A DNA stretch of 64,000 nt, from NCBI GenBank assembly GCA_965206395.1, contig CBDBJK010000037.1:62001-126000 (forward strand). Reading direction: 5' to 3'. Below the pieces are notes generated by a model. It did not search any database and had not been told where the DNA came from. It worked only from the letters and a program-made list of their open reading frames with translations. The position numbers and the translations under genes are program-made. Of the stretch, positions 43,337 through 52,099 are shown one piece after another. This DNA is from CBDBJK01 sp965206395 (GTDB lineage Bacteria > Chloroflexota > Dehalococcoidia > Lucifugimonadales > CATOSD01). How positions within the stretch are numbered: position 1 is the first letter of the stretch; each line of letters opens with the position of its first letter.

Positions 43337-43826
43337 GTCGAGTCCTTTGCAAACGAAAGGCTTCCGGGGAGTCCGCTCCCAAACGCCATTGCAACGTTTG
43401 AGGGCGAGGAGAAGTTTCGCACAAAGACTAACTGAATTCTAAGAAAAGTTCAATATGTGGTGCGCGCAATTAGGCGCTGATTTGCGGAGGCCCTAGCACA
43501 TGCGTTGCCATAGGCAGCCCTAGTCTATCGCCAGAACTGCCACCACTGCTTTGCATGGCTGGCCTCTAGCGGTGGCTCGATCTCTATCGTCAAGCCGTCC
43601 AGAATGGCCTTTGGCGTGTCCACAACCATCGCTCGCGCTCGCACCAACCCCACGATTTTCGCCGCCGCCTCCATGCCGGGAACCAGCTTCGGAGAGCGCG
43701 GCCCACCAGGGAAATGGGTGTCCGAAGCAATGATGTGCGCAAGCCTTCTGCGCAGAAGCTCGTTCGTGAACTTTTGCGCTTTCCCTCCGAAGTACCCCAG
43801 CACACTCCCGGCGGTTATCTGACTAA

Positions 43827-44706
43827 GAGCGTCTAACAAAACCTAATAAAAGGGGTTAGAATCTGGACATTCTCTGGAGGAGGATGACCTAATGTCTAAG
43901 CCCCTTGTAAGCGATGAATTCTGGGAACTGGTGCAACCTTTACTGCCGCCACAACCACCGAAGCCGAAAGGAGGAAGGCCCAGGATACCTGACAGACAGG
44001 TCCTAAGTGGGATACTGTTCGTGCTAAAGACAGGCATTGGCTGGGAAGACCTACCCAAGGAGATGGACTGTGGCAGTGGGATGACCTGCTGGAGGCGCCT
44101 CAGAGATTGGCACCAGTCGGGAGTCTGGGAGCGCATCCACTTGGTATGCCTTGAGCGCCTGCAAGCAGCTGAGCGCATAGACTGGACTCGCGCAGTGCTG
44201 GACAGTGCTTCAGTGCGAGCAGTTTTTGGGGGCAGAAAACAGGCCCCAACCCCACGGACAGGGCGAAGGCGGGTAGCAAGCATCATATCATAACCGATGC
44301 CCAGGGCATTCCACTGGCGGTCAGGTTGACTGGCGCGAACGCTCACGATGTCACCCAAGCCCTTGAGTTGGTGGATGCCATACCTGCTGTCAAGGGCAAG
44401 CGAGGCAGGCCTCGCAAGCGTCCTCTTCAGGCGCAGGGAGACAGAGGGTATGACTCTGAGCCTGTTCGCAAGGAGTTGAAGAAGCGACATATCTGGCCGC
44501 TGCTGGCCAAGCGAGGTGAGCCGCATGGCAGCGGGTTGGGTGTGCATAGATGGGTGATTGAGAGAAGCCTGAGTTGGCTTCATCAGTTCCGACGCTTACG
44601 GGTTCGATATGAGCGCAGGGCAGACATACATGAGGCTTTCTTGGCCATAGGTTGTACCATCATCTGCTCTCGCTTTCTGTTCCAATAATGGTTTTGTTAG
44701 ACGCTC
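43827..44706 (+). mobile_element. IS5-family insertion sequence (IS427/IS1031-like) in cpsB
   Basis: 880 bp with near-perfect inverted ends: GAGCGTCTAACAAAACC at the left and its complement at the right. Flanking bases are TAA (43824-43826) and TTA (44707-44709), both TNA, the usual target of the IS427 group, although the middle base differs. One transposase in two frames. Confidence 0.88.
43892..44688 (+). CDS. IS5-family transposase in two frames (probable -1 frameshift)
   Basis: First frame 43892-44293 starts SKPLVSDEFWELVQPLLPP and carries the DUF4096-like and HTH part plus the first catalytic Asp (VLDSASVRAV). At TTTTTGGGGG (44223-44232) the homology passes to the -1 frame: GQKTGPNPTDRAKAGSKHHI, then LTGANAHDVTQALELVDAIP and QGDRGYDSEP (second Asp) and HRWVIERSLSWLHQFRR (Glu). 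The group commonly makes its transposase by -1 frameshifting, so the element may be active. GGAGGAGG precedes the ATG. Confidence 0.85.
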
Positions 44707-45186
44707 TTAGCATTCCTCGCTCGACGAAGCTCGCCAGCAGCGCGGGGTCTCTCTGGAAAGCCTCGATGCGCTCAGGGTGGGCCAGCACGGGTATAAGACC
44801 TTGCACTTGAATGCGGAACAGCACGTCCTCAATGTAGTTCGGGCGTCCAAAGAAGGGCATCTCAACGAGGATATATTGCGTGCCGTTCATGGGCAACGCC
44901 CTGCCATTGATGATTTCGTCGGGCAGTTCAAAGTCGAGATGATTCTCCATGCCCTGAAGCATGGTCAGGTCGATGCCCTCGTTATTGAGTCTGCCGTTTA
45001 TCTCGCTTAAAAGGTCTTTGATGTGCTGAACAGACCAGTTTTCCGTAATGTCCTTGCGATGGGGCGTCGTGAGGATAACCCTAGTGCCCTGCTCTGCGGC
45101 GACGCGAGCCATCTCAATCGTGTCCTCGTGGGTCTTGGCCCCGTCGTCGACACCTGGCAGAATGTGGGCGTGGAGGTCGTACACGG

Positions 45187-45888
45187 CTAACTTCGCAGTT
45201 CGATACGGCGAAAGGCCTCGGCATAGGGAAGCTCAGCCCTCTCACCAACGCGCCTGGCGTTAGCCTTTATGAAATCGTCCACTTCGTCGGAGTTCTCGCC
45301 GGAAAGCTGGCTGGCGTGTTTTTTCAGGGAGTCTATCTTCATCTGGATGGTGTCGGTGATATCTACAAACGTGTCTGGCTCCTCGGTGCCCCAGAACATA
45401 AGCTCGCCCACCTTGTGCGGTTCCAGACCTTCCTTGATGTGCTCGTTATAGTGCAGACGGTCACGAGCGTAGGGGAAAACAGCGTCAAGAGTAACCTGGC
45501 CGCACATACGATGGTCGCGATGCAGATAGAAGCTGCGCCGGAACGGGTCGGGGCAGAAGACCATATCGGGCCGGTGCGTTCTTATTGCCTTGACGAGCAG
45601 CCCTCTAAACTCGGTGGTGTCCTCAAGCTCGCCATCGGTGTAGCGCAAATAGATAACCTCTTTGACTCCAAGCACGCGGGCCGCTTCGGCCTGTTCCTCC
45701 TCCCGAAGCGCCGCCAACTGCTCCGAGGTTATGTCCGGGTCGCTGGTGCCCTTGTCGCCGTTGGTGCACAGAACGTAGAAGACCTCTGTGCCCTCCTTTA
45801 TCCACTGGGCAATGGTTCCGCCGCAGCCGATTTCGGCGTCGTCCGGGTGCGGGGTAACAACCATAGCCCTATCGGGTCGATCTACCAT
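45187..45888 (-). CDS. PIG-L/LmbE family deacetylase (MshB/BshB-like)
   Basis: 233 residues. Zn-dependent N-acetyl-sugar deacetylase: VTPHPDDAEIGCGGTIAQW (HPDD) near the N-terminus and the third ligand in YLHRDHRMCGQ; DMVFCPDPF between. Family members deacetylate GlcNAc-inositol (mycothiol), GlcNAc-malate (bacillithiol) or other GlcNAc conjugates. A tandem GNAT gene is divergent and a GT4 transferase lies 3 kb away, which suggests a pseudo-disaccharide thiol pathway; that is inference. Ends 2 bases before cpsB. Confidence 0.92.
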   Translation of the reverse strand: MVDRPDRAMVVTPHPDDAEIGCGGTIAQWIKEGTEVFYVLCTNGDKGTSDPDITSEQLAALREEEQAEAARVLGVKEVIYLRYTDGELEDTTEFRGLLVKAIRTHRPDMVFCPDPFRRSFYLHRDHRMCGQVTLDAVFPYARDRLHYNEHIKEGLEPHKVGELMFWGTEEPDTFVDITDTIQMKIDSLKKHASQLSGENSDEVDDFIKANARRVGERAELPYAEAFRRIELRS

Positions 45889-46053
45889 ATTATTTTGCAG
45901 CCTTTCCTTTTCGCACCACGCGGATTCTTGTCAACATCGCGGTGGCGAGAGTACCTTCAAGGAATATGATAAACTCTCGCTTCAGAGTGAGCAAGGGAAA
46001 GCGAGAGCGAACGCCAACGAGCAGGTCTGCAGTAAGGCACTGTGTCTCCTACA

Positions 46054-46082
46054 TTGTCGAGGTTTGTGCCCTCTGTTACAAT
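46054..46082 (+). promoter_or_regulatory. sigma70 promoter of the tandem GNAT gene
   Basis: TTGTCG (46054-46059) and TACAAT (46077-46082), spacer 17 bases, 60 bases before the ATG at 46143, which has TGGGAGC upstream. Confidence 0.55.
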
Positions 46083-46142
46083 CTCTGAGGGTCGCGCTTG
46101 CGGCCTTGGTAAGAGAATAAAATGCCTGGTTGGGAGCAATGA

Positions 46143-47060
46143 ATGGTATCTGACGTAAAGATACGACCATTTCGATGGGATGATCTGGAACGATATACAT
46201 ATCTTTTCAACGAGATCAACGGCTTAACGACCTCTGAAAAGGTATTTGACGTTGAATTCATGCGGCAGATTTTGTCGCTGCCTTCTTGCGAGCCTGAGAA
46301 GAACTGTTTCCTAGCAGAAACCCAGGATGTCGTTGTCGGGTTCACGCTCTTGGCCCTGGAACCGCCCATAGACCGCACTGTAGCGAGCGGTGGAGTTCTG
46401 GAAGCATATCGTAACCAGGGCATTGGACACAAGCTCCTGACGGCTGCCGTGGAACACGCGGGGAAGTCTGGCGTTTCCCTCATACACGTGGAAGCGTCCA
46501 TCGAGGGCACGGCGGCTCGTCATATTTTGGATTCCGAAGGCTTTTACGAGGTCAAGAGATTTTGGCAGATGCGCTGGGAGGGTGACCAGTTGCCTCCCGC
46601 AGGGCTTCCCAACGGCTTCTCAATACGGTCCTTCAAGTTGGATCAAGATGAGGAGACTCTTACCAACCTGCAAAACACCGCCTTCGGGCAGAACTGGGGC
46701 TTCTCTCCCAACACAGTGGAGCAAATAAGCGCTCGTGTTAGGCTGGATCGCTCCAACCCCGAAGGCATCATCTTCATTGTCGATGGAGACAGGGTATCTG
46801 GCTACAACTGGACGCTCAGGTCGTTCAACGAAACCAATAGCACCGGATGGGTAGCCATGACGGGCGTGCATCCTGATTATCGAGGCAAAGGTCTGGGAAC
46901 ATCGGTTGTCTTGGCTGGTATGGAATATCTCAAGTCGAAAGGCGTGGACGGAATCGAGCTTGAGGTGGACTCGGAAAACGATCCAGCGAGAGAACTTTAT
47001 CTCAAGTTAGGCTACCAGAAAATCGGCCAAACGGTGTGGTTCGAGAAGCGTCTGAAATAG
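46143..47060 (+). CDS. tandem GNAT acetyltransferase, MshD-like
   Basis: 305 residues with two GNAT folds. First domain (about 1-145): acetyl-CoA loop GGVLEAYRNQGIGHKLLTAA. Second domain (about 160-300): TGVHPDYRGKGLGTSVVLAG and the final strand LYLKLGYQKIGQTVWFEKRL. Tandem GNAT proteins of this length include mycothiol synthase MshD, which acetylates the Cys amine. Substrate unproven. It lies between a PIG-L deacetylase and a MshA-like glycosyltransferase. Convergent with the DUF502 gene. Confidence 0.85.
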   Translation: MVSDVKIRPFRWDDLERYTYLFNEINGLTTSEKVFDVEFMRQILSLPSCEPEKNCFLAETQDVVVGFTLLALEPPIDRTVASGGVLEAYRNQGIGHKLLTAAVEHAGKSGVSLIHVEASIEGTAARHILDSEGFYEVKRFWQMRWEGDQLPPAGLPNGFSIRSFKLDQDEETLTNLQNTAFGQNWGFSPNTVEQISARVRLDRSNPEGIIFIVDGDRVSGYNWTLRSFNETNSTGWVAMTGVHPDYRGKGLGTSVVLAGMEYLKSKGVDGIELEVDSENDPARELYLKLGYQKIGQTVWFEKRLK

Positions 47061-47066
47061 GGGCGG

Positions 47067-47777
47067 CTACGAATCCACTGAAGGCTGAGGCAGGCTTGGG
47101 CTAGACGGAATCTGCATTGAGTCTGGAAGCACGATTCCTCCGGAAAAGACGATTTTCATTGCGTCTTCTACAGTTAGATTCGACTCGAAGACCTCATCTT
47201 CCGACACAAAGGCTAGCATTCCAGACGTGGGGTTGGGCACAGTCGGTATGTATACGGCAAGCACGGTCTTATCTGGTTCCGCAGGGGAGTGGCAGTGCCC
47301 TGTGACGAATCCCATAGCCAGAACGCCGGGCCGGGGCCAGTTCAAGAACACGACTCGGCTGTATCGATGACCTGACGGCGAAGTAAGTGCGTCGGTGGCC
47401 TGCTGTGCTACGCCGAAGATGCTACCGACGATAGGAATTTTGGTTAGAATTAGTTTCTGCCAGCCTATCGCTCTCCTACCTGCCCTACCTGCTACCAGTA
47501 AGCCCACGCTGTAAAAGAGGATTACGGCGAACGCCACTCCGATTCCGCGAAAGTCCAAGGGAGTGTCTTTCACGAATGCGAAGGCTCGGAAGCTGGTGTC
47601 TATGTAGCCCAGGACGAACTGAAGTATAAGGACGGTGGCGAGCAAAGGAATCAGCACAAGGAAGCCAGAGAATATCCGTCGCCCGAAATGACTTTGCAGG
47701 CGTTGAATTGACGTGCGCTCTTCTAGCTTAGGGCCACCATCCCCTGGTGATTGAGTACGATCGCGCTGTCCGTTCAC
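47067..47777 (-). CDS. DUF502 membrane protein
   Basis: 236 residues. Two membrane helices (FSGFLVLIPLLATVLILQFV about 36-58, and GVAFAVILFYSVGLLVAG about 78-96), then the conserved cytoplasmic or external domain KIPIVGSIFGVAQQATDAL, FLNWPRPGVLAMGFVTG and VPNPTSGMLAFVSEDEVF. Typical DUF502 length. Role unknown. It starts 3 bases after the glycosyltransferase stop, so the two are co-transcribed. Confidence 0.9.
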   Translation of the reverse strand: MNGQRDRTQSPGDGGPKLEERTSIQRLQSHFGRRIFSGFLVLIPLLATVLILQFVLGYIDTSFRAFAFVKDTPLDFRGIGVAFAVILFYSVGLLVAGRAGRRAIGWQKLILTKIPIVGSIFGVAQQATDALTSPSGHRYSRVVFLNWPRPGVLAMGFVTGHCHSPAEPDKTVLAVYIPTVPNPTSGMLAFVSEDEVFESNLTVEDAMKIVFSGGIVLPDSMQIPSSPSLPQPSVDS

Positions 47778-47780
47778 GAC

Positions 47781-49004
47781 TCATGCTCCTGCGACGCTCT
47801 CCCACGTATCATCCAACAAGCAAGAATAGAAATCCAACATGCTGTTTGCAACCCCACCCCAGCTCATTTGCTGTGCTTTGGCTGCGGCGGCCTTACCCAT
47901 CATCTCACGCAACGGCGGATTTGTCAGCAACACTTCGATCCGCTGGGCGAAAGGCTCCGGGCAGCGCCATGGTATCAGATAACCCGTCTCGCCATCCTTA
48001 ACGAAGGTTTTCAGCCCTCCTACCCGTGATACGACGACCGGTGTGCCGCACGCCATAGCCTCTAACGCCACAAGGCCGAAGCTCTCGGAGTACGAGGGAA
48101 GCACGAAAACATCGGCTGCGCTGTAATATTTCGGAAGCTCGGTCTGGCCCAAAGCGCCGGTAAAGGTGACAAAATTCGCAATGCCCAACTGGCTCGCAAG
48201 CGACTTGAGGCGGTCCAATTCCTTGTCAAGTCCCGGCTTGCCGCCGACGATGAGCAGCCTGGTGTCAGAGGTGTCTTCCAGCATGGCTATGGCATTGAGT
48301 AGGATGTCCAACCCTTTGAGTGGTTCGATGCGTCCTACATATAGGATAACCTTTTTTTCACTCAAACCTAACTCTTTTCTAGCTTGAGTTTTGTCCAAAG
48401 ACCGGAACAATCCCAAATCTACGCCCGCAGGAATGATGCGAATCTTATGCGGAGATGTCTGATAAAGCCTCGCCAGGTCATCCCTTTCTTGAGCAGTAGA
48501 CACTATTATGGCATCCGCGCTGCCCATCACTCGACGCTCCACGGAGACTCGGAGATCAGGCTCCTTCTCACCGGCGCGCGCTTGCAATTTGGTCTTGGCA
48601 AGGGTATGGAAGGTGGTCACGTGAGGCACGTTCCAGCTCTTGCTAAGTTCCATCCCGACTCGACCTGAAAGCCAGTAGTGGCTGTGAATGAGATCATATG
48701 GGGTCTCTTCGGAACGCTGAAACGCCAATAAATTATTCAAGAACTCTGGTATGTACTGGTAAAGCGCTTCCTTCGTCTCTGACAGAGGCCCCGCCTTCAG
48801 GTGGACGACCCGCGCGCCGTCTCCCAGGTCTACTATCTGGGGATCGCGAGGATCATGGCAGCGTGTGAACACGTCGACTTTGTTGCCACGACGGGCGAAC
48901 TCTTTCGCAATCTGAAGGACATAAACGTTCATACCACCGGTGTCTTTTTCGCCTAGCCGTGCCACGGGACAGCCGTGGAAACTCAATAACGCCAACCTTT
49001 GCAT
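47781..49004 (-). CDS. GT4 glycosyltransferase, MshA/sucrose-synthase-like
   Basis: 407 residues, GT-B fold. N-terminal GEKDTGGMNVYVLQIAKEFA (nucleotide-sugar loop), HSHYWLSG, FHTLAKTK; C-terminal donor site GRIEPLKGLDILLNAI and the EX7E motif PSYSESFGLVALEAMACGTP. This pattern is shared by MshA (GlcNAc to inositol-phosphate) and sucrose-phosphate synthases. With PIG-L and tandem-GNAT genes nearby a MshA-like role is the working idea. The start MQRLALLSFHGCPVA has no strong ribosome binding site. Confidence 0.88.
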   Translation of the reverse strand: MQRLALLSFHGCPVARLGEKDTGGMNVYVLQIAKEFARRGNKVDVFTRCHDPRDPQIVDLGDGARVVHLKAGPLSETKEALYQYIPEFLNNLLAFQRSEETPYDLIHSHYWLSGRVGMELSKSWNVPHVTTFHTLAKTKLQARAGEKEPDLRVSVERRVMGSADAIIVSTAQERDDLARLYQTSPHKIRIIPAGVDLGLFRSLDKTQARKELGLSEKKVILYVGRIEPLKGLDILLNAIAMLEDTSDTRLLIVGGKPGLDKELDRLKSLASQLGIANFVTFTGALGQTELPKYYSAADVFVLPSYSESFGLVALEAMACGTPVVVSRVGGLKTFVKDGETGYLIPWRCPEPFAQRIEVLLTNPPLREMMGKAAAAKAQQMSWGGVANSMLDFYSCLLDDTWESVAGA

Positions 49005-49076
49005 TCAAACGCTCCGAAATAATTGTTGAAGATGATGATAAATGAAATCAAGTCTGCTTGGAAACGGTGTGTATTT

Positions 49077-49120
49077 TCCTCTCCCTTGATGGGAGAGGAC
49101 TAAGGTGAGGGTGAGGCGTC
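49077..49120 (+). repeat. dispersed hairpin repeat, first type, short copy
   Basis: CCTCTCCC/GGGAGAGG arms round TTGAT, then ACTAAGGTGAGGGTGAGG. On the minus strand: CCTCACCCTCACC...CCTCTCCC. The gap 49005-49329 holds no gene, only this and the next element. Confidence 0.6.
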
Positions 49121-49134
49121 TGAACGAGCATACC

Positions 49135-49180
49135 TTCCCCCTCATCCTAACCTTCTCCCACTAGGGGAGAAGGGAACACG
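49135..49180 (+). repeat. dispersed hairpin repeat, second type, copy B
   Basis: CCCCCTCATCCTAACCTTCT followed by CCCACTAGGGGAGAAGGG. Nearly identical to the minus strand of 42916-42962. Confidence 0.7.
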
Positions 49181-49329
49181 CTGTCTTTACACAGAGTTGA
49201 TATGAATAATTTCGCTCTCCTCCTGGAAGCGAATACCTCCGCTCCTCTGACACCGAACGGTTATCGGATGAGACGCAAGCAATGACCGTTTTTAGAAACC
49301 ATTTTCTATGCTAGAGAACCGATTTGATG

Positions 49330-50310
49330 CTAACGGCGCACAATCAACTGATAGACGTTCTGATCCTTGCCCCCCAGATCATACTTATAGCGCTCTGTGC
49401 CCCTTAGAAAGTCGAATGACTGCTTGCCTTCTTCGACGGCTTCTTTTATGCAGAGGGCCTTGTTCAGGAGACCAACGCTCAGAGCCGAGTAGCTGGGATC
49501 GTATCCGCTATTGTACAGCAAGTATGAGTTCGCATAGTCAAAGCAGATGCATGAGGCGACGCGCTTGCCGTCAACCTCCAGAAAGTACAGCTTGAACTGG
49601 TCTCTCTTGGCAAGCTCATGCGCGATCTCAAGGAAAAACTCCTCTCTAACAGGAGTCATGAACTCGTCTTTGTCGGTGCTGCTTGCCCGCATGAGTATGA
49701 AGAAGTCCCGCATACACGAGGTGAGATCGTCAACACCGTTACAAGCGTACTGATGGGCGTTGTCAGCCGCTTCGAGACGGCGAAGCTTCCTGCGCAGTTC
49801 ATGGCGGTTCTTCTTGCTCAATCCGGCTAGATAATCGTCCCAGGTGGGTGGCAGATAGGCAATCGGCGCTTTGTCCTCCTCCAATAACTCTATCTCCAGG
49901 CCCTTACTTTCTGCCAGGGAGGACAGGTATCTTAGCGTTGGTGAGTCCTGGGGTATTGACCTGAGGTCAAGCGTATGCCAGTCCATCTCCACCAGATGCT
50001 CGCAAAGGGCGTCATAGAAAGCGGCCTCTTTGCCTTTGATGACAAGGAAGTCGTGATAGTCGAAGAGGTCTGTGTTGCCCAGGAACGATATAACGCCGTC
50101 TCCGCCGAAAGCCAAAGGGGCAATGCCGAGAATTCCATCATCATCGCGCAACGACAGCAAGTGAAGCTGTGAATTTTGACCGAAGTGTCTCCACCATATC
50201 TGCTGCCACAAAGGGGTAACGAACATAGTGTTAGTCAAACAATCGGGTAGTATCTGCTCCCACTCATCTCGTATGCTGTCGAAATCTTCCGTCTGGACAT
50301 TGTAAGGCAT
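49330..50310 (-). CDS. FemAB/BioF2-like GNAT acyltransferase
   Basis: 326 residues, double GNAT fold of PF13480 type: LWQQIWWRHFGQNSQLHLLS in the first half, LSKKNRHELRRKLRRLE in the hinge, then YFLEVDGKRVASCICFDYAN and YNSGYDPSYSALSVG with the acetyl-CoA-like binding loop, and DFLRGTERYKYDLGGKDQ at the end, a motif typical of cellulose/EPS-associated acyltransferases (CelD/BcsL-like). Likely modifies a cell-envelope glycan. It starts 3 bases after the folE stop. Confidence 0.85.
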   Translation of the reverse strand: MPYNVQTEDFDSIRDEWEQILPDCLTNTMFVTPLWQQIWWRHFGQNSQLHLLSLRDDDGILGIAPLAFGGDGVISFLGNTDLFDYHDFLVIKGKEAAFYDALCEHLVEMDWHTLDLRSIPQDSPTLRYLSSLAESKGLEIELLEEDKAPIAYLPPTWDDYLAGLSKKNRHELRRKLRRLEAADNAHQYACNGVDDLTSCMRDFFILMRASSTDKDEFMTPVREEFFLEIAHELAKRDQFKLYFLEVDGKRVASCICFDYANSYLLYNSGYDPSYSALSVGLLNKALCIKEAVEEGKQSFDFLRGTERYKYDLGGKDQNVYQLIVRR

Positions 50311-50312
50311 TC

Positions 50313-50879
50313 CTAAGTCTCCCGTAGCAAAGCTAAAAATTCTTGTTTCGTTGCGGCCTGAGTCTTGAAGCTGCCCCGGCTGGCAGACGTGATAATCCTG
50401 CTACCGGACTTCTTCGCGCCTCTCAGCGACATGCACATGTGCTCTGCGCTGAGGATAACGGCAACTCCCTCAGGCTGGATCGTGGTGTAAATAGCGTCCG
50501 CGACCTGGCTGGTAAGCCGCTCCTGTATCTGGGGGCGATGCGCCAGGATATCCAGCGCACGCGCTAGCTTGCTGGCTCCCACTACTCGGCCCTTGGGCAC
50601 GTAACCTATACTGCCACTGCCATAGAAGGGCAGGAAGTGGTGCTCACAGATTGAGAAGAAGGGGATGTTCTTGAGAATCACAATCTCTTGATGATTCTCC
50701 TCGAAGCCTGTAGAAAGAACTTCTGACGGGTTTTGGTCTAACCCTGAGAAGAACTCTTCGTACATCCGAGCCACCCGGCTGGGCGTGTCGCGCAATCCTT
50801 CCCTGTCCGGGTCTTCGCCGATGGCCCGAATGATAGAGGCCATCGCGTCTGCTATGTTCTCAAGGTCGATCAATCGCAA
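50313..50879 (-). CDS. folE: GTP cyclohydrolase I
   Basis: 188 residues, TTG start. First step of tetrahydrofolate and pterin synthesis. Zn ligands in CEHHFLPFYGSG and SAEHMCMSLRG; catalytic region EDPDREGLRDTPSRVARMYE. The TTG lies 15 bases from the target duplication of the IS5-type element, which has cut folE from thrC: before insertion the thrC stop lay 3 bases upstream of this start. Its present promoter must lie in the IS or be read through from it. Confidence 0.95.
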   Translation of the reverse strand: MRLIDLENIADAMASIIRAIGEDPDREGLRDTPSRVARMYEEFFSGLDQNPSEVLSTGFEENHQEIVILKNIPFFSICEHHFLPFYGSGSIGYVPKGRVVGASKLARALDILAHRPQIQERLTSQVADAIYTTIQPEGVAVILSAEHMCMSLRGAKKSGSRIITSASRGSFKTQAATKQEFLALLRET

Positions 50880-50897
50880 TCCTTATGCTAAAACTAG

Positions 50898-52099
50898 GGA
50901 ACCTCTGAACAACTCGGCGCAAGCGTGGATGGGCAGAGTGGTTCCGTTCTTTGGAGATGTTCAGGCATCTTTGTGACGTTCCAGGTCGTGGTTGAGGCGT
51001 TCAGACCGTGTCTGTTGTGGCCTCGAAGCGGCTTTTCGGAGCCATCGCGGCTCCCCGGCCGTGATTTGCTCACTGCGCCCCTCTCATGCCGCCAGACGGC
51101 GCTCTGCCGTCATCAAGTTGGCCAGCCCCAGTAGCAATGCCAGCCGTTGCGCGTTCTTAGCCAACCCTCGGTAGCGCACCTTGGCGTAGCCAAAGCGCCG
51201 CTTCACGTACAGGAACGGATGCTCCACTTTCGCTCTGACCGACGCTTTGCGCTTCTCCGCCAACGCCTCGTGGCTGCCAGGCTCCAGGTGCCGTCGCCGG
51301 CCGGGCCTCATCGCCACTCGCCACTCCACATCCAACTCTCGATTCTCCAACCGCTTGTCCACTCCCTGATACCCCGCATCCCCCCACACTCGTTTCTCTC
51401 CACCGTGCAGCAATCGGTGCGCTTCTGTCACATCATGCACGTTAGCTGGCGTCGTAGTCATGCTGTGTACCACTCCCGTCTCAGCGTCAGCGCCTACGTG
51501 TACTTTCATCCCGAAGCGCCACTCGTTCCCCTTCTTCGTCTGGTGCATCTCAGGGTCTCGCTCACCCGCACGATTCTTCGTCGATGACGGCGCCTCTATG
51601 ATGCTCGCGTCCACGATCGTCCCCTCCCGAAGCCGCAGTCCCTGGGACTCCAGATGACGGTTTATCTCCTCGAACAGACTCTGCCCCAACTCATGCTCTT
51701 CCAGCAGATGGCGGAAGTTCAGAATCGTCGTCTCGTCCGGCAGCGGGCCCGACAGCTTCAACCCTACGAACCGTCTCACCGACTCGACCTCGTAGAGCAT
51801 GTCCTCCATACCAGGATCGCTCAAGTTGTAGAACAACTGCACGCAGTGTATCCGCACCATCGCCGACAACTCATATGGTCGACGGCCTCGGCCCGCCTTG
51901 GGATAGAACGGACGGATGCGCTCTTCCATCTGTTCCCGCGGGATCAGAGCATCCATGCGCTCCAGGAATATCTCCCAGCGGGTCTTGCGCTTCTTGCTCT
52001 CGTATTCCAAGTCCGCAAATGTTGGCTGGTCCATCAATTATCTCCCCGAACACAGTGCTATTCTCTATGCTACTATGCCCAGACTTGTTCAGAGTATCC
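50898..52099 (-). mobile_element. IS5-family insertion sequence at the thrC/folE junction (copy A)
   Basis: 1202 bp. Ends: GGAACCTCTGAACAA at the left, complement GGATACTCTGAACAA at the right. Perfect 4-bp target duplication CTAG at 50894-50897 and 52100-52103 (YTAR, usual for IS5). Carries one complete transposase. Same element type as 56810-58006. Confidence 0.94.
51084..52034 (-). CDS. IS5-family transposase (copy A)
   Basis: 316 residues; ATG at 52034 after GGGGAGATAATTG (a TTG one codon earlier is in the same frame). DUF772-type N-terminal domain (YELSAMVRIHCVQLFYNLSD), then the DDE site: TIVDASIIEAPSS, VWGDAGYQGVDKR, and RAKVEHPFLYVKRRFGYAKV. Intact. About as long as copy B and clearly its homologue. 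Confidence 0.95.
   Translation of the reverse strand: MDQPTFADLEYESKKRKTRWEIFLERMDALIPREQMEERIRPFYPKAGRGRRPYELSAMVRIHCVQLFYNLSDPGMEDMLYEVESVRRFVGLKLSGPLPDETTILNFRHLLEEHELGQSLFEEINRHLESQGLRLREGTIVDASIIEAPSSTKNRAGERDPEMHQTKKGNEWRFGMKVHVGADAETGVVHSMTTTPANVHDVTEAHRLLHGGEKRVWGDAGYQGVDKRLENRELDVEWRVAMRPGRRRHLEPGSHEALAEKRKASVRAKVEHPFLYVKRRFGYAKVRYRGLAKNAQRLALLLGLANLMTAERRLAA

Larger units (their letters stand above)
43525..45184 (-). pseudogene. cpsB: CpsB/CapC-type PHP tyrosine phosphatase split by an IS element
   Basis: The N-terminal 160 codons (45184 down to about 44710, GTG start) hold the PHP metal sites YDLHAHILPGVDDGAKTHED and QGMENHLD. The IS at 43827-44706 intervenes. The C-terminal part (43825 to 43525) reads SQITAGSVLGYFGGKAQKFT and HIIASDTHFPG with the last metal ligands. 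Collapsing the flanking CTAAG/CTTAG to one copy joins ERGML to SQITAGS in frame. The family dephosphorylates the capsule-assembly tyrosine kinase. It starts 2 bases after the PIG-L gene. Confidence 0.88.

Noticed and set aside
43122..43424. Alternative minus-strand frames over the 42977-43336 gene
   Set aside because: They lack a ribosome binding site and have Arg/Ser/Pro-rich shadow-like composition.
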